Shown here one piece after another: positions 45,997-56,418 of a stretch of 64,000 nucleotides of DNA (position 1 is the first letter of the stretch; each line of letters starts with the position of its first letter). The notes below the pieces were generated by a model that searched no databases, was not told where the DNA came from, and saw nothing but the letters and a program-made list of their open reading frames with translations. Made by a program: the position numbers and the translations under genes. Source of the stretch: Candidatus Enterococcus myersii. GTDB lineage: Bacteria > Bacillota > Bacilli > Lactobacillales > Enterococcaceae. The stretch spans positions 1 to 64,000 of the forward strand of contig NZ_JAFLVT010000009.1 of NCBI RefSeq assembly GCF_017316025.1, in the 5' to 3' direction.

Positions 45997-47202
45997 TTAA
46001 CTCATTTTTTTTGCTGGTAACCTTTTTTTCATCGGCTTACTTGTTGTAATACCATACTGCTTTTTCTTTTCATCAGCACTAATATTTAGTGCAAAACCAA
46101 CACAGATAGAAAGCATTAAAAGCGATGATCCCCCTTGACTTAAAAAGGGAAAAGTAATCCCAGTCAAAGGAATGATACCGGTAATTCCCCCTAAGTTAAC
46201 AAAAACCTGAATCAAAAATAGTGAGCCAATCCCAATACACATCATCGAATTAAAGGCATCACTTGAGCGGATTCCCACTAGAAAAATCCGCGCAATCATG
46301 TAAAACAACAAGGCTAAAACCAACAACGCTACAATCAAGCCTAATTCTTCTATTACAATTGCAAAAATATAATCGGTGTGGGCAAATTTCAAAAAGCCTT
46401 TTTTCTGAATGCTATTGCCCAAACCACGGCCAAAAAGTCCCCCATTATAAATGGCATAATAACCATTTACCATTTGATGCCCTAAATTAAACTCATCTTT
46501 AAAGGGATTTTGATAAATCGCAAAGCGACTATAAACATGTGCTGGGATTAATTTACCTTTAGTCAAATTAATCAACTGAATCACACCAAAAGAGCCCACT
46601 ACACCAACAATTCCTAAAACTAATGTATACAAGTAGTTAATTCCACTTGCCATAATGACAGAAAAAGCAATCAAGGTAATGACAGCCGCATTCCCAAAGT
46701 CAGGCAATAGGGCAATTAAAAGCAATCCAAAAATAACATAGACTAATGGTCGAAAAACTGTGTTTAAAAAAGTCTGACCTTGAATAGTTTTTTGCCGCGT
46801 TGAAAGCTTCAATGCTAAAAACCAAATCGTTGTAATTTTAAAAAACTCTGCTGGCTGAATATTAACCGGACCAAAAGACAACCAACCTTTTGCACCATTA
46901 ACTTCTTTACCAATTACTAAAACGACTAAAAGTAATACGATCACAATGATCATTGCCATAGAGGCAAATGCTTTATTGCGAATAACATCTGTTTTCATCT
47001 TGTAAATAAAACTGATGGCCACCAAACTTAAAAGCCAAAAAACTGCTTGGTTGATGACCGAACTCATAAAATTCTGACCTTGTTCAACTAAAAGATAAGA
47101 AGTTGAACTAAATACCATCACCAAACCCAAAACACATAAAATGAGGTAAGGAATTAGAATACTATAATCCAACAGGTGACGTTTCTTTATTTTTTGTGGC
47201 AA
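45997..47202 (-). CDS. ftsW: FtsW-type SEDS peptidoglycan glycosyltransferase
   Basis: A 401-aa polytopic SEDS protein with about ten membrane helices. Family landmarks: L-G-L-V-M-V-F-S-S-T-S-Y near 24-35, Q-P-A-E-F-F-K-I near 116-123, G-x-G-x-S-I-Q-K-K-G-F-L-K-F-A-H-T-D-Y-I-F (about 260-280) containing the catalytic-region Asp, and P-L-T-G-I-T-F-P-F-L-S-Q-G-G-S-S (about 344-359). FtsW rather than RodA is inferred from the position before pyc, as in Bacillus. It starts 3 bp after the ylaN stop. Confidence 0.9.
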   Translation of the reverse strand: MPQKIKKRHLLDYSILIPYLILCVLGLVMVFSSTSYLLVEQGQNFMSSVINQAVFWLLSLVAISFIYKMKTDVIRNKAFASMAMIIVIVLLLVVLVIGKEVNGAKGWLSFGPVNIQPAEFFKITTIWFLALKLSTRQKTIQGQTFLNTVFRPLVYVIFGLLLIALLPDFGNAAVITLIAFSVIMASGINYLYTLVLGIVGVVGSFGVIQLINLTKGKLIPAHVYSRFAIYQNPFKDEFNLGHQMVNGYYAIYNGGLFGRGLGNSIQKKGFLKFAHTDYIFAIVIEELGLIVALLVLALLFYMIARIFLVGIRSSDAFNSMMCIGIGSLFLIQVFVNLGGITGIIPLTGITFPFLSQGGSSLLMLSICVGFALNISADEKKKQYGITTSKPMKKRLPAKKMS

Positions 47203-47205
47203 GGC

Positions 47206-47496
47206 TTACGCCTCCTTGTTCGTCTTTTGATCTTCGTAAACCTCAGAATATAAGCGATTTAATTCTCTTTCCAAATCACTCAATAACTGATGCCCTTCAT
47301 CACTTTTTATGATGCCTAGGCGCACCGCAAAGGTTACTTGACGAGACAAGCCGTACATTTGTGTATCAACCACTTCCTCAAAAGCTTTACATTGAGAAAT
47401 ACATAAACTATTTTTTTGATTGCGAATTAATTTTTTAATGCGGTCGGCATCTTGCATCAATAATTCCAAAGCAAATTCATGAGAAATTGAATCCAT
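47206..47496 (-). CDS. YlaN family protein (UPF0358)
   Basis: A 96-aa mostly helical protein. The pattern H-E-F-A-L-E-L-L-M-Q-D-A-D-R-I-K-K-L-I, C-K-A-F-E-E-V-V-D-T-Q-M-Y-G-L-S-R-Q-V-x-F-A-V is that of YlaN/UPF0358. Recent work links YlaN to iron homeostasis and Fur in Firmicutes. AAGG-rich sequence precedes the ATG. It leads the ylaN-ftsW-pyc-CAP-ylbF-ylbG run, with an extended -10 promoter upstream. Confidence 0.92.
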   Translation of the reverse strand: MDSISHEFALELLMQDADRIKKLIRNQKNSLCISQCKAFEEVVDTQMYGLSRQVTFAVRLGIIKSDEGHQLLSDLERELNRLYSEVYEDQKTNKEA

Positions 47497-47528
47497 CTCT
47501 AATCCAACCTTTCTTTCTTAGTTTCATT

Positions 47529-47555
47529 ATTATAGCATAATCCCCAATTGATTGG
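47529..47555 (-). promoter_or_regulatory. ylaN-ftsW-pyc promoter with a palindrome in the spacer
   Basis: Minus-strand TGCTATAAT (47529-47537) is an extended -10. CCCAAT-TG-ATTGGG (47542-47555) is a perfect palindrome directly upstream, where the -35 spacer lies, and could be an operator. Confidence 0.6.
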
Positions 47556-47766
47556 GACAAAATACTGGAAAGCTTCGTAAAATTTTCACGAAAGCCATGA
47601 TAAAGCCGAACATTTTCCGCAAAACTCTCTTCGTCGTTTCTAATCTCACACATCGTGAAACAATGATTATTTGTGGAACAAAAAAATCGAATAATAAACT
47701 TCCTAATCTAACAATATACGCAAAAACATTGTTAAATTAACTTTTAACACCAAAAACTTTTCCACA
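47556..47766. other. Intergenic region between ylaN and typA
   Basis: About 210 bp of AT-rich sequence without a gene. It contains GGAAAGCTTCGTAAAATTTT (47567-47586), nearly repeated upstream of the MaoC gene at 28802. Confidence 0.35.
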
Positions 47767-47795
47767 AAAAAACCAAACCTCAAGAAAAGGTTTGG
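47766..47795 (-). terminator. typA terminator
   Basis: CCAAACCT (47773-47780) and AGGTTTGG (47788-47795) with a 7-nt loop; seven T follow on the minus strand. Confidence 0.88.
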
Positions 47796-47803
47796 CTAAA
47801 AAA

Positions 47804-49642
47804 TTATTTGTCTGCAGTTTTTTTCTTTTTCGCAGCTTTTTCACGTTCGTTTTTATTTAAGATTTGTTTACGTAAACGAATACTTTCTGGCGTTACTTCA
47901 CAATATTCATCATCATTTAGAAACTCTAAAGATTCTTCTAATGTTAAAATACGTGGTTTTTTAATGACAGAAGTTTGGTCTTTGGTTGCAGAACGGACGT
48001 TAGTCATTTGTTTTGCTTTAACGATATTAACCGCTAAGTCATTATCCCGAGAATTTTCACCGACGATCATACCTTCGTATACTTCAGTACCTGGTTCAAC
48101 AAAGACAGTTCCACGTTCTTCAACAGACATAATAGAGTAAGTTGTTGCTTTCCCGTTTTCCATCGAAACCAAAGCACCATGGTGGCGTCCACCAATTGTA
48201 CCTTGAATCATTGGCAAGTATTGATCAAACGTATGGTTCATAATCCCATAACCTCGTGTCATGGATAAAAATTCAGTTGTAAAACCAATTAAACCACGAG
48301 CAGGCGCTAAGAAAACTAAACGAATTTGACCATTGCCGACGTGAATCATATCTTGCATTTCTGCCTTACGTTGACCCAACGCTTCAATCACAGAACCCAT
48401 ATATTCTTCTGGAGTATCAATTTGTACCCGTTCAAAAGGCTCACATTTTACGCCATCTACGATACGTTCAATAACTTCAGGACGAGATACTTGCAACTCG
48501 TAACCTTCACGACGCATATTTTCAATCAAAATAGACAAGTGTAATTCACCACGACCAGAAACAGTCCAAGCATCTGGTGCAATTGGATCTACTCGTAAAG
48601 AAACGTCAGTTTGCAATTGAGACATCAAACGTTCTTCAATTTTACGAGCTGTTACCCATTTTCCTTCACGACCAGCAAATGGTGAGTTATTCACCAAGAA
48701 AGTCATTTGTAAAGTTGGTTCGTCAATGTGCAGGATAGGTAGCGCATCTTGATGTTCAACCGGTGTTACTGTTTCACCGACGAAAATATCTTCCATACCA
48801 GAAACCGCAATTAAATCGCCAGCTTTAGCTTCTTTAATTTCCAACCGTTTCAAACCGAAGAAACCAAATAATTTAGTAACACGGAAGTTTTTAATTGTAC
48901 CGTCTAATTTAATTAAAGATACTTGATCACCAACCGCGATTTTCCCACGGAAGACACGACCAATTCCGATACGACCAACGTAATCATTATAATCAAGTAA
49001 AGAAACTTGGAATTGCAATGGTTCATCACTGTTGTCAATTGGAGCTGGGATGTGCTCAATAATTGTGTCAAAAATTGGCGACATCGTATGTTCTTGTTGA
49101 CTTGGATCATCAGATAAACTAGAAGTTCCGTTTACAGCAGAAGCATAAATCACTGGGAATTCCAATTGATCTTCATCTGCACCTAATTCGATGAATAATT
49201 CTAAAACTTCATCGACAACTTCTGCCGGACGTGCTGAGTCTTTGTCAATTTTATTTACAACTACAATTGGTGTTAAATGTTGTTCTAAAGCTTTTTTCAA
49301 CACAAAACGTGTTTGGGGCATGGTACCTTCGTATGCATCAACAACTAAAACAACACCGTCAACCATTTTCATGATTCGTTCTACTTCACCACCGAAGTCC
49401 GCGTGTCCCGGTGTGTCCATAATGTTAATTTTAGTACCTTGATATTCGACGGCAGTATTTTTTGCCAAAATCGTAATACCACGTTCTTTTTCCAAGGCGT
49501 TGGAGTCCATGGCACGCTCTTCTAAGTGTGTGTGGCTGTCTAGGGTATCGGATTGTTTCAATAATTCATCTACGAGTGTCGTTTTACCATGGTCAACGTG
49601 GGCGATAATGGCCACATTGCGAATATCATTTCTTAATTTCAA
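47804..49642 (-). CDS. typA: Translational GTPase TypA/BipA
   Basis: A 612-aa ribosome-associated GTPase needed at low temperature and under stress. Visible: H-V-D-H-G-K-T-T-L (about 15-23), G2 K-E-R-G-I-T-I, G3 D-T-P-G-H-A-D-F-G-G, G4 N-K-I-D, EF-G-like domains and the unique C-terminal domain ending in K-K-K-K-T-A-D-K. The start is TTG at 49642, with AAAGGAG at 9 nt; no ATG fits better. Monocistronic. Confidence 0.96.
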   Translation of the reverse strand: MKLRNDIRNVAIIAHVDHGKTTLVDELLKQSDTLDSHTHLEERAMDSNALEKERGITILAKNTAVEYQGTKINIMDTPGHADFGGEVERIMKMVDGVVLVVDAYEGTMPQTRFVLKKALEQHLTPIVVVNKIDKDSARPAEVVDEVLELFIELGADEDQLEFPVIYASAVNGTSSLSDDPSQQEHTMSPIFDTIIEHIPAPIDNSDEPLQFQVSLLDYNDYVGRIGIGRVFRGKIAVGDQVSLIKLDGTIKNFRVTKLFGFFGLKRLEIKEAKAGDLIAVSGMEDIFVGETVTPVEHQDALPILHIDEPTLQMTFLVNNSPFAGREGKWVTARKIEERLMSQLQTDVSLRVDPIAPDAWTVSGRGELHLSILIENMRREGYELQVSRPEVIERIVDGVKCEPFERVQIDTPEEYMGSVIEALGQRKAEMQDMIHVGNGQIRLVFLAPARGLIGFTTEFLSMTRGYGIMNHTFDQYLPMIQGTIGGRHHGALVSMENGKATTYSIMSVEERGTVFVEPGTEVYEGMIVGENSRDNDLAVNIVKAKQMTNVRSATKDQTSVIKKPRILTLEESLEFLNDDEYCEVTPESIRLRKQILNKNEREKAAKKKKTADK

Positions 49643-49790
49643 TTTATCTGGCTCCTTTAATCTTGTGTATAATCTGACGGCTCATTATAACAGATTATCT
49701 TTCTGAAATATAGTGAAAACTTTCAAAAAAACGCAATCTTATCGCTAAGTTTTGTGAATCTGTAAAAAAAAGCCTAGTGTTCTGGGGTTT

Positions 49791-50555
49791 TCAACCTTTA
49801 ATTTCCATAATATTTTCATAAGCTTTGGGAGTTGCTGCGACAAAAAGTTCCCGGCCCGCCAGTTTTAAGGCTTCACCATTTATATTAGACATGCGTAGTC
49901 CCAATTCTTCAATTAAAACACCGCCGGCAGCATAGTCCCAAGGGGCCAACCGTGAGATATAGGCCGCTCTTCTTCCCATTGCCAGACCAATTAACTCATA
50001 GCCTGCACAACCTGTCATACGTACGCCTAGGGCAATTTCTCCCATCTTTTGCACGTGCCAACTGTCTTTTTGATACATCACGTGGTTTAAGCCAATTAAG
50101 CCTTCAGATAAGGCAATATCTTTTGGTGCATCGATTTTTTTATCATTGCAATACACACCAATACCGCGACCGCCCCACAAAAATTCATTTTTCATGACAT
50201 CATAAACAAAGCCCAATTTTCCTACACCATTTTCATAGACTGCTACCATAATACAAAAGTTTTCTTTTTCCAAAACAAAATTCATCGTACCATCGATTGG
50301 ATCAATGACAAAAACACGCCCGCTAAAATCATCTAGGTTATCTTTCCCATTTTCTTCGCCTAAAATTTTTGCCTCAGGATCAAAATTCATAATTCGTTGT
50401 GTCAGAAATTCTTGGGTTGCTTTATCCAAATTTGTGACTAAATCTGTGCGACCGCTCTTTGTATCGATGACTAAATCATCTGCTTGAAAACTTTTTTTGA
50501 TAACTTCGCCAGCTTCATAAATCCAAGTTTTAATTTCATTTACCATTGCTTCCAT
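49791..50555 (-). CDS. Inositol monophosphatase family protein
   Basis: A 254-aa Mg2+-dependent phosphatase. Metal-binding motifs are intact: G-E-E-N-G (about 67-71), D-P-I-D-G-T-M-N-F (about 86-94) and the C-terminal W-D-Y-A-A-G-G-V (about 203-210). The family covers inositol monophosphatase, CysQ and NADP phosphatase; the in vivo substrate cannot be read from sequence. It starts 2 bp after the UPF0223 stop, so the two are coupled, the usual yktA-suhB pairing. Confidence 0.92.
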   Translation of the reverse strand: MEAMVNEIKTWIYEAGEVIKKSFQADDLVIDTKSGRTDLVTNLDKATQEFLTQRIMNFDPEAKILGEENGKDNLDDFSGRVFVIDPIDGTMNFVLEKENFCIMVAVYENGVGKLGFVYDVMKNEFLWGGRGIGVYCNDKKIDAPKDIALSEGLIGLNHVMYQKDSWHVQKMGEIALGVRMTGCAGYELIGLAMGRRAAYISRLAPWDYAAGGVLIEELGLRMSNINGEALKLAGRELFVAATPKAYENIMEIKG

Positions 50556-50557
50556 AT

Positions 50558-50833
50558 CTAATTGGTCACCTTCAACTTTCCTTTGGGATTTTCCTTGGCC
50601 ACCTTTACTGTGTGGTATAAGGAATACCCTGATAAAGTTTCAAATTCTTTGCCCAAGCGACGTTCCTCTCCAATACTTGGAACAACTTTTTTAAACTGTT
50701 GATAAACCGCCAAAAAACTTTCGGCTGTAGTGCCTTTTTCGTATGCAACTTCTAGTGTTTCCCACATTTTCATGACAACCACCATCTCCTGTGTTGTCCA
50801 AGACAAATCAAGAGGATATTGATATTCCCGCAT
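50558..50833 (-). CDS. UPF0223 family protein (YktA-like)
   Basis: A 91-aa helical protein: Y-P-L-D-L-S-W-T-T-Q-E-M-V-x-V-x-K-M-W-E-x-L-E (about 5-27) and the C-terminal P-S-I-G-E-E-R-R-L-G-K-E-F-E-x-x-S-G-Y-S-L-Y are the UPF0223 signature. No function is known to me. The ATG at 50833 has AGAGG at 8 nt; a GTG three codons upstream overlaps that site. Confidence 0.9.
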   Translation of the reverse strand: MREYQYPLDLSWTTQEMVVVMKMWETLEVAYEKGTTAESFLAVYQQFKKVVPSIGEERRLGKEFETLSGYSLYHTVKVAKENPKGKLKVTN

Positions 50834-50874
50834 ATATTTCACCTCTAGGTTAGTTTAGCATAGGAGATGATACA

Positions 50875-50907
50875 AAGAAAAGAGCTGCACCAGATATGGC
50901 GCAGCTC
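50875..50907 (-). terminator. Terminator of the pdh operon
   Basis: GAGCTGCACCA (50882-50892) pairs with TGGCGCAGCTC (50897-50907) with one wobble. A T-rich stretch follows on the minus strand, 25 bp past the pdhD stop. Confidence 0.8.
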
Positions 50908-50932
50908 CAATTTAAGCGTTTTAAAGTTTACT

Positions 50933-52339
50933 TTAAATATGGATTGGCATACCCAAAGCAAGTTCTGACGCGTCCATAACAATTTCCCCTAGTGATGGAT
51001 GTGGATGAATCGTCAAGGCGATATCTTCTGCATTCATGCCAGATTCAATTGCCAAAGCAAGTTCTGAAACCATATCACTAGCACCCACACCAGCAAGTTG
51101 TGCACCGATTAAAACGTTATCTTCAACCGTTGTTACCAAGCGGATGAAGCCTTCTGTTTTACCTAAAGACAACGCACGCCCATTGCCAGAAAATGGGAAT
51201 TTAAAGGCTTTTGCTTCTAGACCAGCTTCTTTTGCTTCAGCAATCGTCATCCCAACAGAAGCAAGTTCTGGATCTGTAAAGGCAACGGCTGGCATTGCTT
51301 TGTAGTCAACCGCAACTTTTTTACCACTAATTGCTTCAGCAGCAATTTTTGCTTCATAGCTCGCTTTATGCGCTAAAGCGGCTCCAGGAACGATATCACC
51401 AATAGCAAAAATGTTGGAAACATTCGTTCTTCCTTGTTTATCAACTGTAATTAAGCCTCGTTCGCCGATTTCAACACCAGCTTGTTCTAAACCTAATTCA
51501 TCCGTATTTGGACGACGACCGACAGTAACCATTACATAATCTGCTGTGATGCTTTCTTCTTTACCATCCACAGCATATTTAATTGTAACACTATCCCCAT
51601 TGTCAACCGCTTCTTTAGCCATTGCATTGGTAATAACCGTCATACCTTTTTTCTTAAATTCATCTTCAACAATTTTAACCATATCTTTTTCATAAGTTGG
51701 TAAAATCTGTGGTGAACCTTCTAAAATAGTGACATTCGCGCCTAGGTTAGCATATGCGCCACCTAATTCAGCACCAATAACACCACCGCCGATGATAACA
51801 AAGTTTTTAGGTACTTCTTTTAATGCTAAACCGCCAGTAGAATCTAATACGCGACCGCCAAATTTGAAACCAGGAATTTCAATTGGACGTGAACCAGTCG
51901 CAACGATTGCATTATTGAAAGAATATGTTTGCGCAGAGTCTGGATGCATTACACGTAACGTGTGATCATCAACAAAATATGCTTCGCCTTCCAAAACTTC
52001 AACTTTGTGTTTTTTAAGTAAGAAACCAACACCACTAGTCAATTTGTTCACAACACCGTTTTGTTTCCATTCTTGGGTAGCAGCAAAATCTAATGTCACG
52101 TTTTCGCTTGAAACACCAAATAATTTAGAGTCCAATGATTCTTGATAATGATGTCCAGCAGAAATTAACGCTTTTGAAGGAATACATCCCACGTTTAAGC
52201 AGACACCGCCAATGTATTCTTTTTCCACAATGGCAACTTTTTGTCCCATTTCGGCAGCCCGGATGGCGGCAACATAGCCACCAGGTCCAGCTCCGATTAC
52301 AACTGTATCTAATTCGATAGCGAAATCTCCAACTACCAT
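50933..52339 (-). CDS. pdhD: Dihydrolipoyl dehydrogenase (E3) of pyruvate dehydrogenase
   Basis: A 468-aa flavoenzyme that reoxidises dihydrolipoamide with NAD+. FAD motif G-A-G-P-G-G-Y (about 17-23), redox disulfide [13 protein letters not shown] (about 44-56), NAD motif G-G-G-V-I-G-A-E-L (about 187-195), second FAD segment A-I-G-D-I-V and the C-terminal H-P-H-P-S-L-G-E catalytic His-Glu are intact. Last gene of pdhABCD, 7 bp after pdhC. Confidence 0.97.
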   Translation of the reverse strand: MVVGDFAIELDTVVIGAGPGGYVAAIRAAEMGQKVAIVEKEYIGGVCLNVGCIPSKALISAGHHYQESLDSKLFGVSSENVTLDFAATQEWKQNGVVNKLTSGVGFLLKKHKVEVLEGEAYFVDDHTLRVMHPDSAQTYSFNNAIVATGSRPIEIPGFKFGGRVLDSTGGLALKEVPKNFVIIGGGVIGAELGGAYANLGANVTILEGSPQILPTYEKDMVKIVEDEFKKKGMTVITNAMAKEAVDNGDSVTIKYAVDGKEESITADYVMVTVGRRPNTDELGLEQAGVEIGERGLITVDKQGRTNVSNIFAIGDIVPGAALAHKASYEAKIAAEAISGKKVAVDYKAMPAVAFTDPELASVGMTIAEAKEAGLEAKAFKFPFSGNGRALSLGKTEGFIRLVTTVEDNVLIGAQLAGVGASDMVSELALAIESGMNAEDIALTIHPHPSLGEIVMDASELALGMPIHI

Positions 52340-52346
52340 GAGTCTA

Positions 52347-53975
52347 TCATCCTTCCATTAACATTAGCTCTGGGTTAGCTAACAAGCGTTTAATATTATT
52401 CATTGCTTTTTGAGCAGTCGCGCCATCGACGATGCGGTGGTCAAAACTTAATGAAAGTTTCATAACGCGGCCAACTACGATTTCACCTTCAGCATTAACA
52501 ACTGGTTGTTGTGCAATTGTACCTACACCTAAAATGGCAACTTCTGGGTAATTAATAACCGGAGTAAAGAATCCTCCACCAACCGAACCGATATTGCTGA
52601 TTGTAATTGTGCCATTACGCATATCATCAGCAGCAAGTTTACCGTCATGAGCCAATTGGGCTTTGTCATTAATTTCATCAGCAATTGCAAACATACCTTT
52701 TTGATCTGCATTTTTAACATTTGGTACGTATAAACCATGATCTGTATCGGTTGCAATCCCAATATTATAGTAATGTTTGTAAACAATTTCTTGTTTTGCA
52801 TCATCAATAGAAGCATTCAAAACTGGGAATTTCTTAGCCGTAGCAGTCAACGCTTTGACAACATAAGGTAAAAATGTCAACTTAGTGCCATTTTCAGCAG
52901 CTACTTCTTTAAATTTCTTACGGTGATCCCAAAGTGCAGAAACTTCTACTTCATCATGTAATGTGACATGAGGTGCTATTTGTTTGCTTGTAACCATTGC
53001 TTTAGCAATTGCTTTACGCGTTGGTGTTAAAGCAACGCGCTCTTCCATGTCGCCCATGTTTGAAGTGAAGGCTTTTGGTGCAGGTGCCGCTTTAGCAGCT
53101 GGTTGACTTTGTTGTACGTCAGTTGCTTGTGTAGAAGTCGTTGCGGCAGTTGCAGCTGAAGTGTTGCCATTTAAGAAGTTATCAATATCTTCTTTTGTTA
53201 CACGTCCGCCTTTACCTGTAGCTGTTACTTGTGTAATATCAACATCTTTTTCGCGAGCATATTGACGAACTGACGGCATCGCTAAGACACGTTTATTCGG
53301 ATCAGCTGCTTTGACAACACTACTTGTAAGTGAAGCTTCAGGAGTTGCAGCTTCACTTACAGGTGCTGCAGGTGCAGATTTCGGTGCATCATTGTGTCCT
53401 GGTGCATCGATTTCAACCAATACATCCCCAACATTTGCTACTGTTCCTTCTGAGACAAGAATGTTTTTAACTGTACCTGTAACAGGTGATGGAATTTCTT
53501 CGACTGATTTATCATTTTGTACTTCTAATAATGTATCATCTTCATTGATTGTATCGCCAGGTTTAACAAACCATTTTACGATTTCGCCTTCTGCAATACC
53601 TTCGCCGATGTCTGGTAATTTGAATTGATAAACACCACTACTTGCTGCTGAAGTTTGCTCAGTAGGTACCGCAGCGGGTTGCGCTGGGGTTTGTTCCGTC
53701 GCAGCTACGCCACTATCACCTTCATTATCTTCATGCCCAGGAGCATCGATTTCAACCAATACATCGCCAACATTTGCTACTGTTCCTTCTGGTACAATAA
53801 TATTTTTAACTGTACCTGTAACAGGTGATGGAATTTCTTCGACTGATTTATCATTTTGTACTTCTAATAACGTATCATCTTCGTTAATTGTATCGCCAGG
53901 TTTAACGAACCATTTTACGATTTCGCCTTCTGCAATACCTTCGCCGATGTCCGGTAATTTAAATTGAAAAGCCAT
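52347..53975 (-). CDS. pdhC: Dihydrolipoyl acetyltransferase (E2) with two lipoyl domains
   Basis: A 542-aa core subunit. Two lipoyl domains (about 2-79 and 118-195) each carry V-Q-N-D-K-S-V-E with the lipoyl-lysine; they are almost identical in protein and DNA. Ala/Pro/Thr linkers follow, then the E1/E3-binding domain (about 235-272; [12 protein letters not shown]) and the acetyltransferase domain (about 310-542) with active-site D-H-R-I-V-D-G. It is preceded by a good ribosome site and lies 47 bp after pdhB. Confidence 0.97.
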   Translation of the reverse strand: MAFQFKLPDIGEGIAEGEIVKWFVKPGDTINEDDTLLEVQNDKSVEEIPSPVTGTVKNIIVPEGTVANVGDVLVEIDAPGHEDNEGDSGVAATEQTPAQPAAVPTEQTSAASSGVYQFKLPDIGEGIAEGEIVKWFVKPGDTINEDDTLLEVQNDKSVEEIPSPVTGTVKNILVSEGTVANVGDVLVEIDAPGHNDAPKSAPAAPVSEAATPEASLTSSVVKAADPNKRVLAMPSVRQYAREKDVDITQVTATGKGGRVTKEDIDNFLNGNTSAATAATTSTQATDVQQSQPAAKAAPAPKAFTSNMGDMEERVALTPTRKAIAKAMVTSKQIAPHVTLHDEVEVSALWDHRKKFKEVAAENGTKLTFLPYVVKALTATAKKFPVLNASIDDAKQEIVYKHYYNIGIATDTDHGLYVPNVKNADQKGMFAIADEINDKAQLAHDGKLAADDMRNGTITISNIGSVGGGFFTPVINYPEVAILGVGTIAQQPVVNAEGEIVVGRVMKLSLSFDHRIVDGATAQKAMNNIKRLLANPELMLMEG

Positions 53976-54022
53976 TTATAATCTTTCCTTCCTGAAAATA
54001 GAATTCATAAGCTTACGTCTAA

Positions 54023-55000
54023 TTAAAAGTTGACGATTTCTTTTACTTTTGCTTCGATATCCGCAGCATTTGGTAACCAAATATTTTCAGCTTGACCAAA
54101 CGGGAAGACTGTATCTGGCGCTGAAACGCGACCAACAGGAGCTTCAAGAGATAAAACAGCTCGTTCAGAGATTTCAGAAACAACTTGAGCACCAACGCCA
54201 GCTTGTTTTTGTGCTTCTTGCACGACAACGACGCGGCCGGTTTTTTCAACAGATGCGATAATTGTTTCAATATCTAAAGGTGCGACAGTACGAAGATCGA
54301 TAATTTCAGCATCGATATTTTCTTTAGCTAAATTGTCTGCAGCTTTAATTGCTTCACGAACCATTGCACCATAAGTAATAATTGAAACATCTTTACCTTC
54401 ACGAGTTACAGCTGCTTTGTCCAAAGGAACTTCATAAGCTTCATCTGGCACTTCATCACGGAATGAACGATAAAGTTTCATATGTTCCAAAAAGACAACG
54501 GGATCATTACTGCGAATTGAAGCAATCAATAAACCTTTGGCATCATAAGGATTTGATGGAATAACGACCCGCAAACCAGGAGATTGCGCCATTAAACCTT
54601 CCAAATTATCTGAGTGAAGTTCAGGTGTGTGCACACCACCACCAAATGGAGAACGAATGGTGATTGGCAAATTACGTGTCCCGCCCATACGGTAACGTGT
54701 CCGCGCCATTTGGCCTACGATTTCATCCATTACTTCAAAAACAAAACCAAAGAACTGAATTTCAGGGACTGGACGGAAGCCTTCAAGAGCTAAACCAAAG
54801 GCCAAACCACCAATACCAGATTCTGCTAACGGTGTATCAAAAACGCGATCTTCACCATATTTTTCTTGCAAACCTTCTGTTGCGCGGAACACCCCACCAT
54901 TTTTACCTACGTCTTCACCAAATACTAAGACATTTTCGTCAGCACCTAATTCCAAACTCAATGCGTCGGTGATCGCTTGGATCATTGTTTTTTGCGCCAT
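54023..55000 (-). CDS. pdhB: Pyruvate dehydrogenase E1 beta subunit
   Basis: A 325-aa transketolase-fold subunit: [12 protein letters not shown] (about 27-38), [11 protein letters not shown] (about 55-65) and [15 protein letters not shown] are E1-beta hallmarks. With PdhA it decarboxylates pyruvate using thiamine diphosphate. It starts 2 bp after the pdhA stop, with GGAG inside pdhA. Confidence 0.97.
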   Translation of the reverse strand: MAQKTMIQAITDALSLELGADENVLVFGEDVGKNGGVFRATEGLQEKYGEDRVFDTPLAESGIGGLAFGLALEGFRPVPEIQFFGFVFEVMDEIVGQMARTRYRMGGTRNLPITIRSPFGGGVHTPELHSDNLEGLMAQSPGLRVVIPSNPYDAKGLLIASIRSNDPVVFLEHMKLYRSFRDEVPDEAYEVPLDKAAVTREGKDVSIITYGAMVREAIKAADNLAKENIDAEIIDLRTVAPLDIETIIASVEKTGRVVVVQEAQKQAGVGAQVVSEISERAVLSLEAPVGRVSAPDTVFPFGQAENIWLPNAADIEAKVKEIVNF

Positions 55001-55002
55001 GA

Positions 55003-56139
<1,137 letters not shown>

Positions 56140-56142
56140 CTA

Positions 56143-56151
56143 AGTATAACA
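56143..56151 (-). promoter_or_regulatory. Extended -10 promoter of pdhABCD
   Basis: Minus-strand TGTTATACT, 25 bp before the pdhA start region. The remaining ~230 bp up to the mgtA terminator is AT-rich, with a weak cre-like core AAGCGCTT at 56309-56316 and no gene. Confidence 0.5.
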
Positions 56152-56371
56152 GCATAATATTCTGTATTAGGTAATTCGTAAAACTTACATCACTAAGCTA
56201 TCATTTATCTGAAATAAATACAACTAAGACGCTCACTAAATCACGAAATAAAAATTCGTTAAAACAGCTTAATATCAAATTATTTTTGTGAATTTCATCA
56301 CATTTGTGAAGCGCTTTTAAAAATTCTTGATTTCATTTGACAAAAATCCAATTAATTGCTAGTACAGCAAG

Positions 56372-56412
56372 ATATTAAAAATGCGACAGTTACAGAAGTA
56401 ACTGCCGCATTT
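56372..56412 (-). terminator. mgtA terminator
   Basis: AAATGCGACAGTTAC (56379-56393) and GTAACTGCCGCATTT (56398-56412) form a 15-bp stem with one mismatch or wobble and a 4-nt loop, followed by T on the minus strand. Confidence 0.88.
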
Positions 56413-56418
56413 ATTTCT

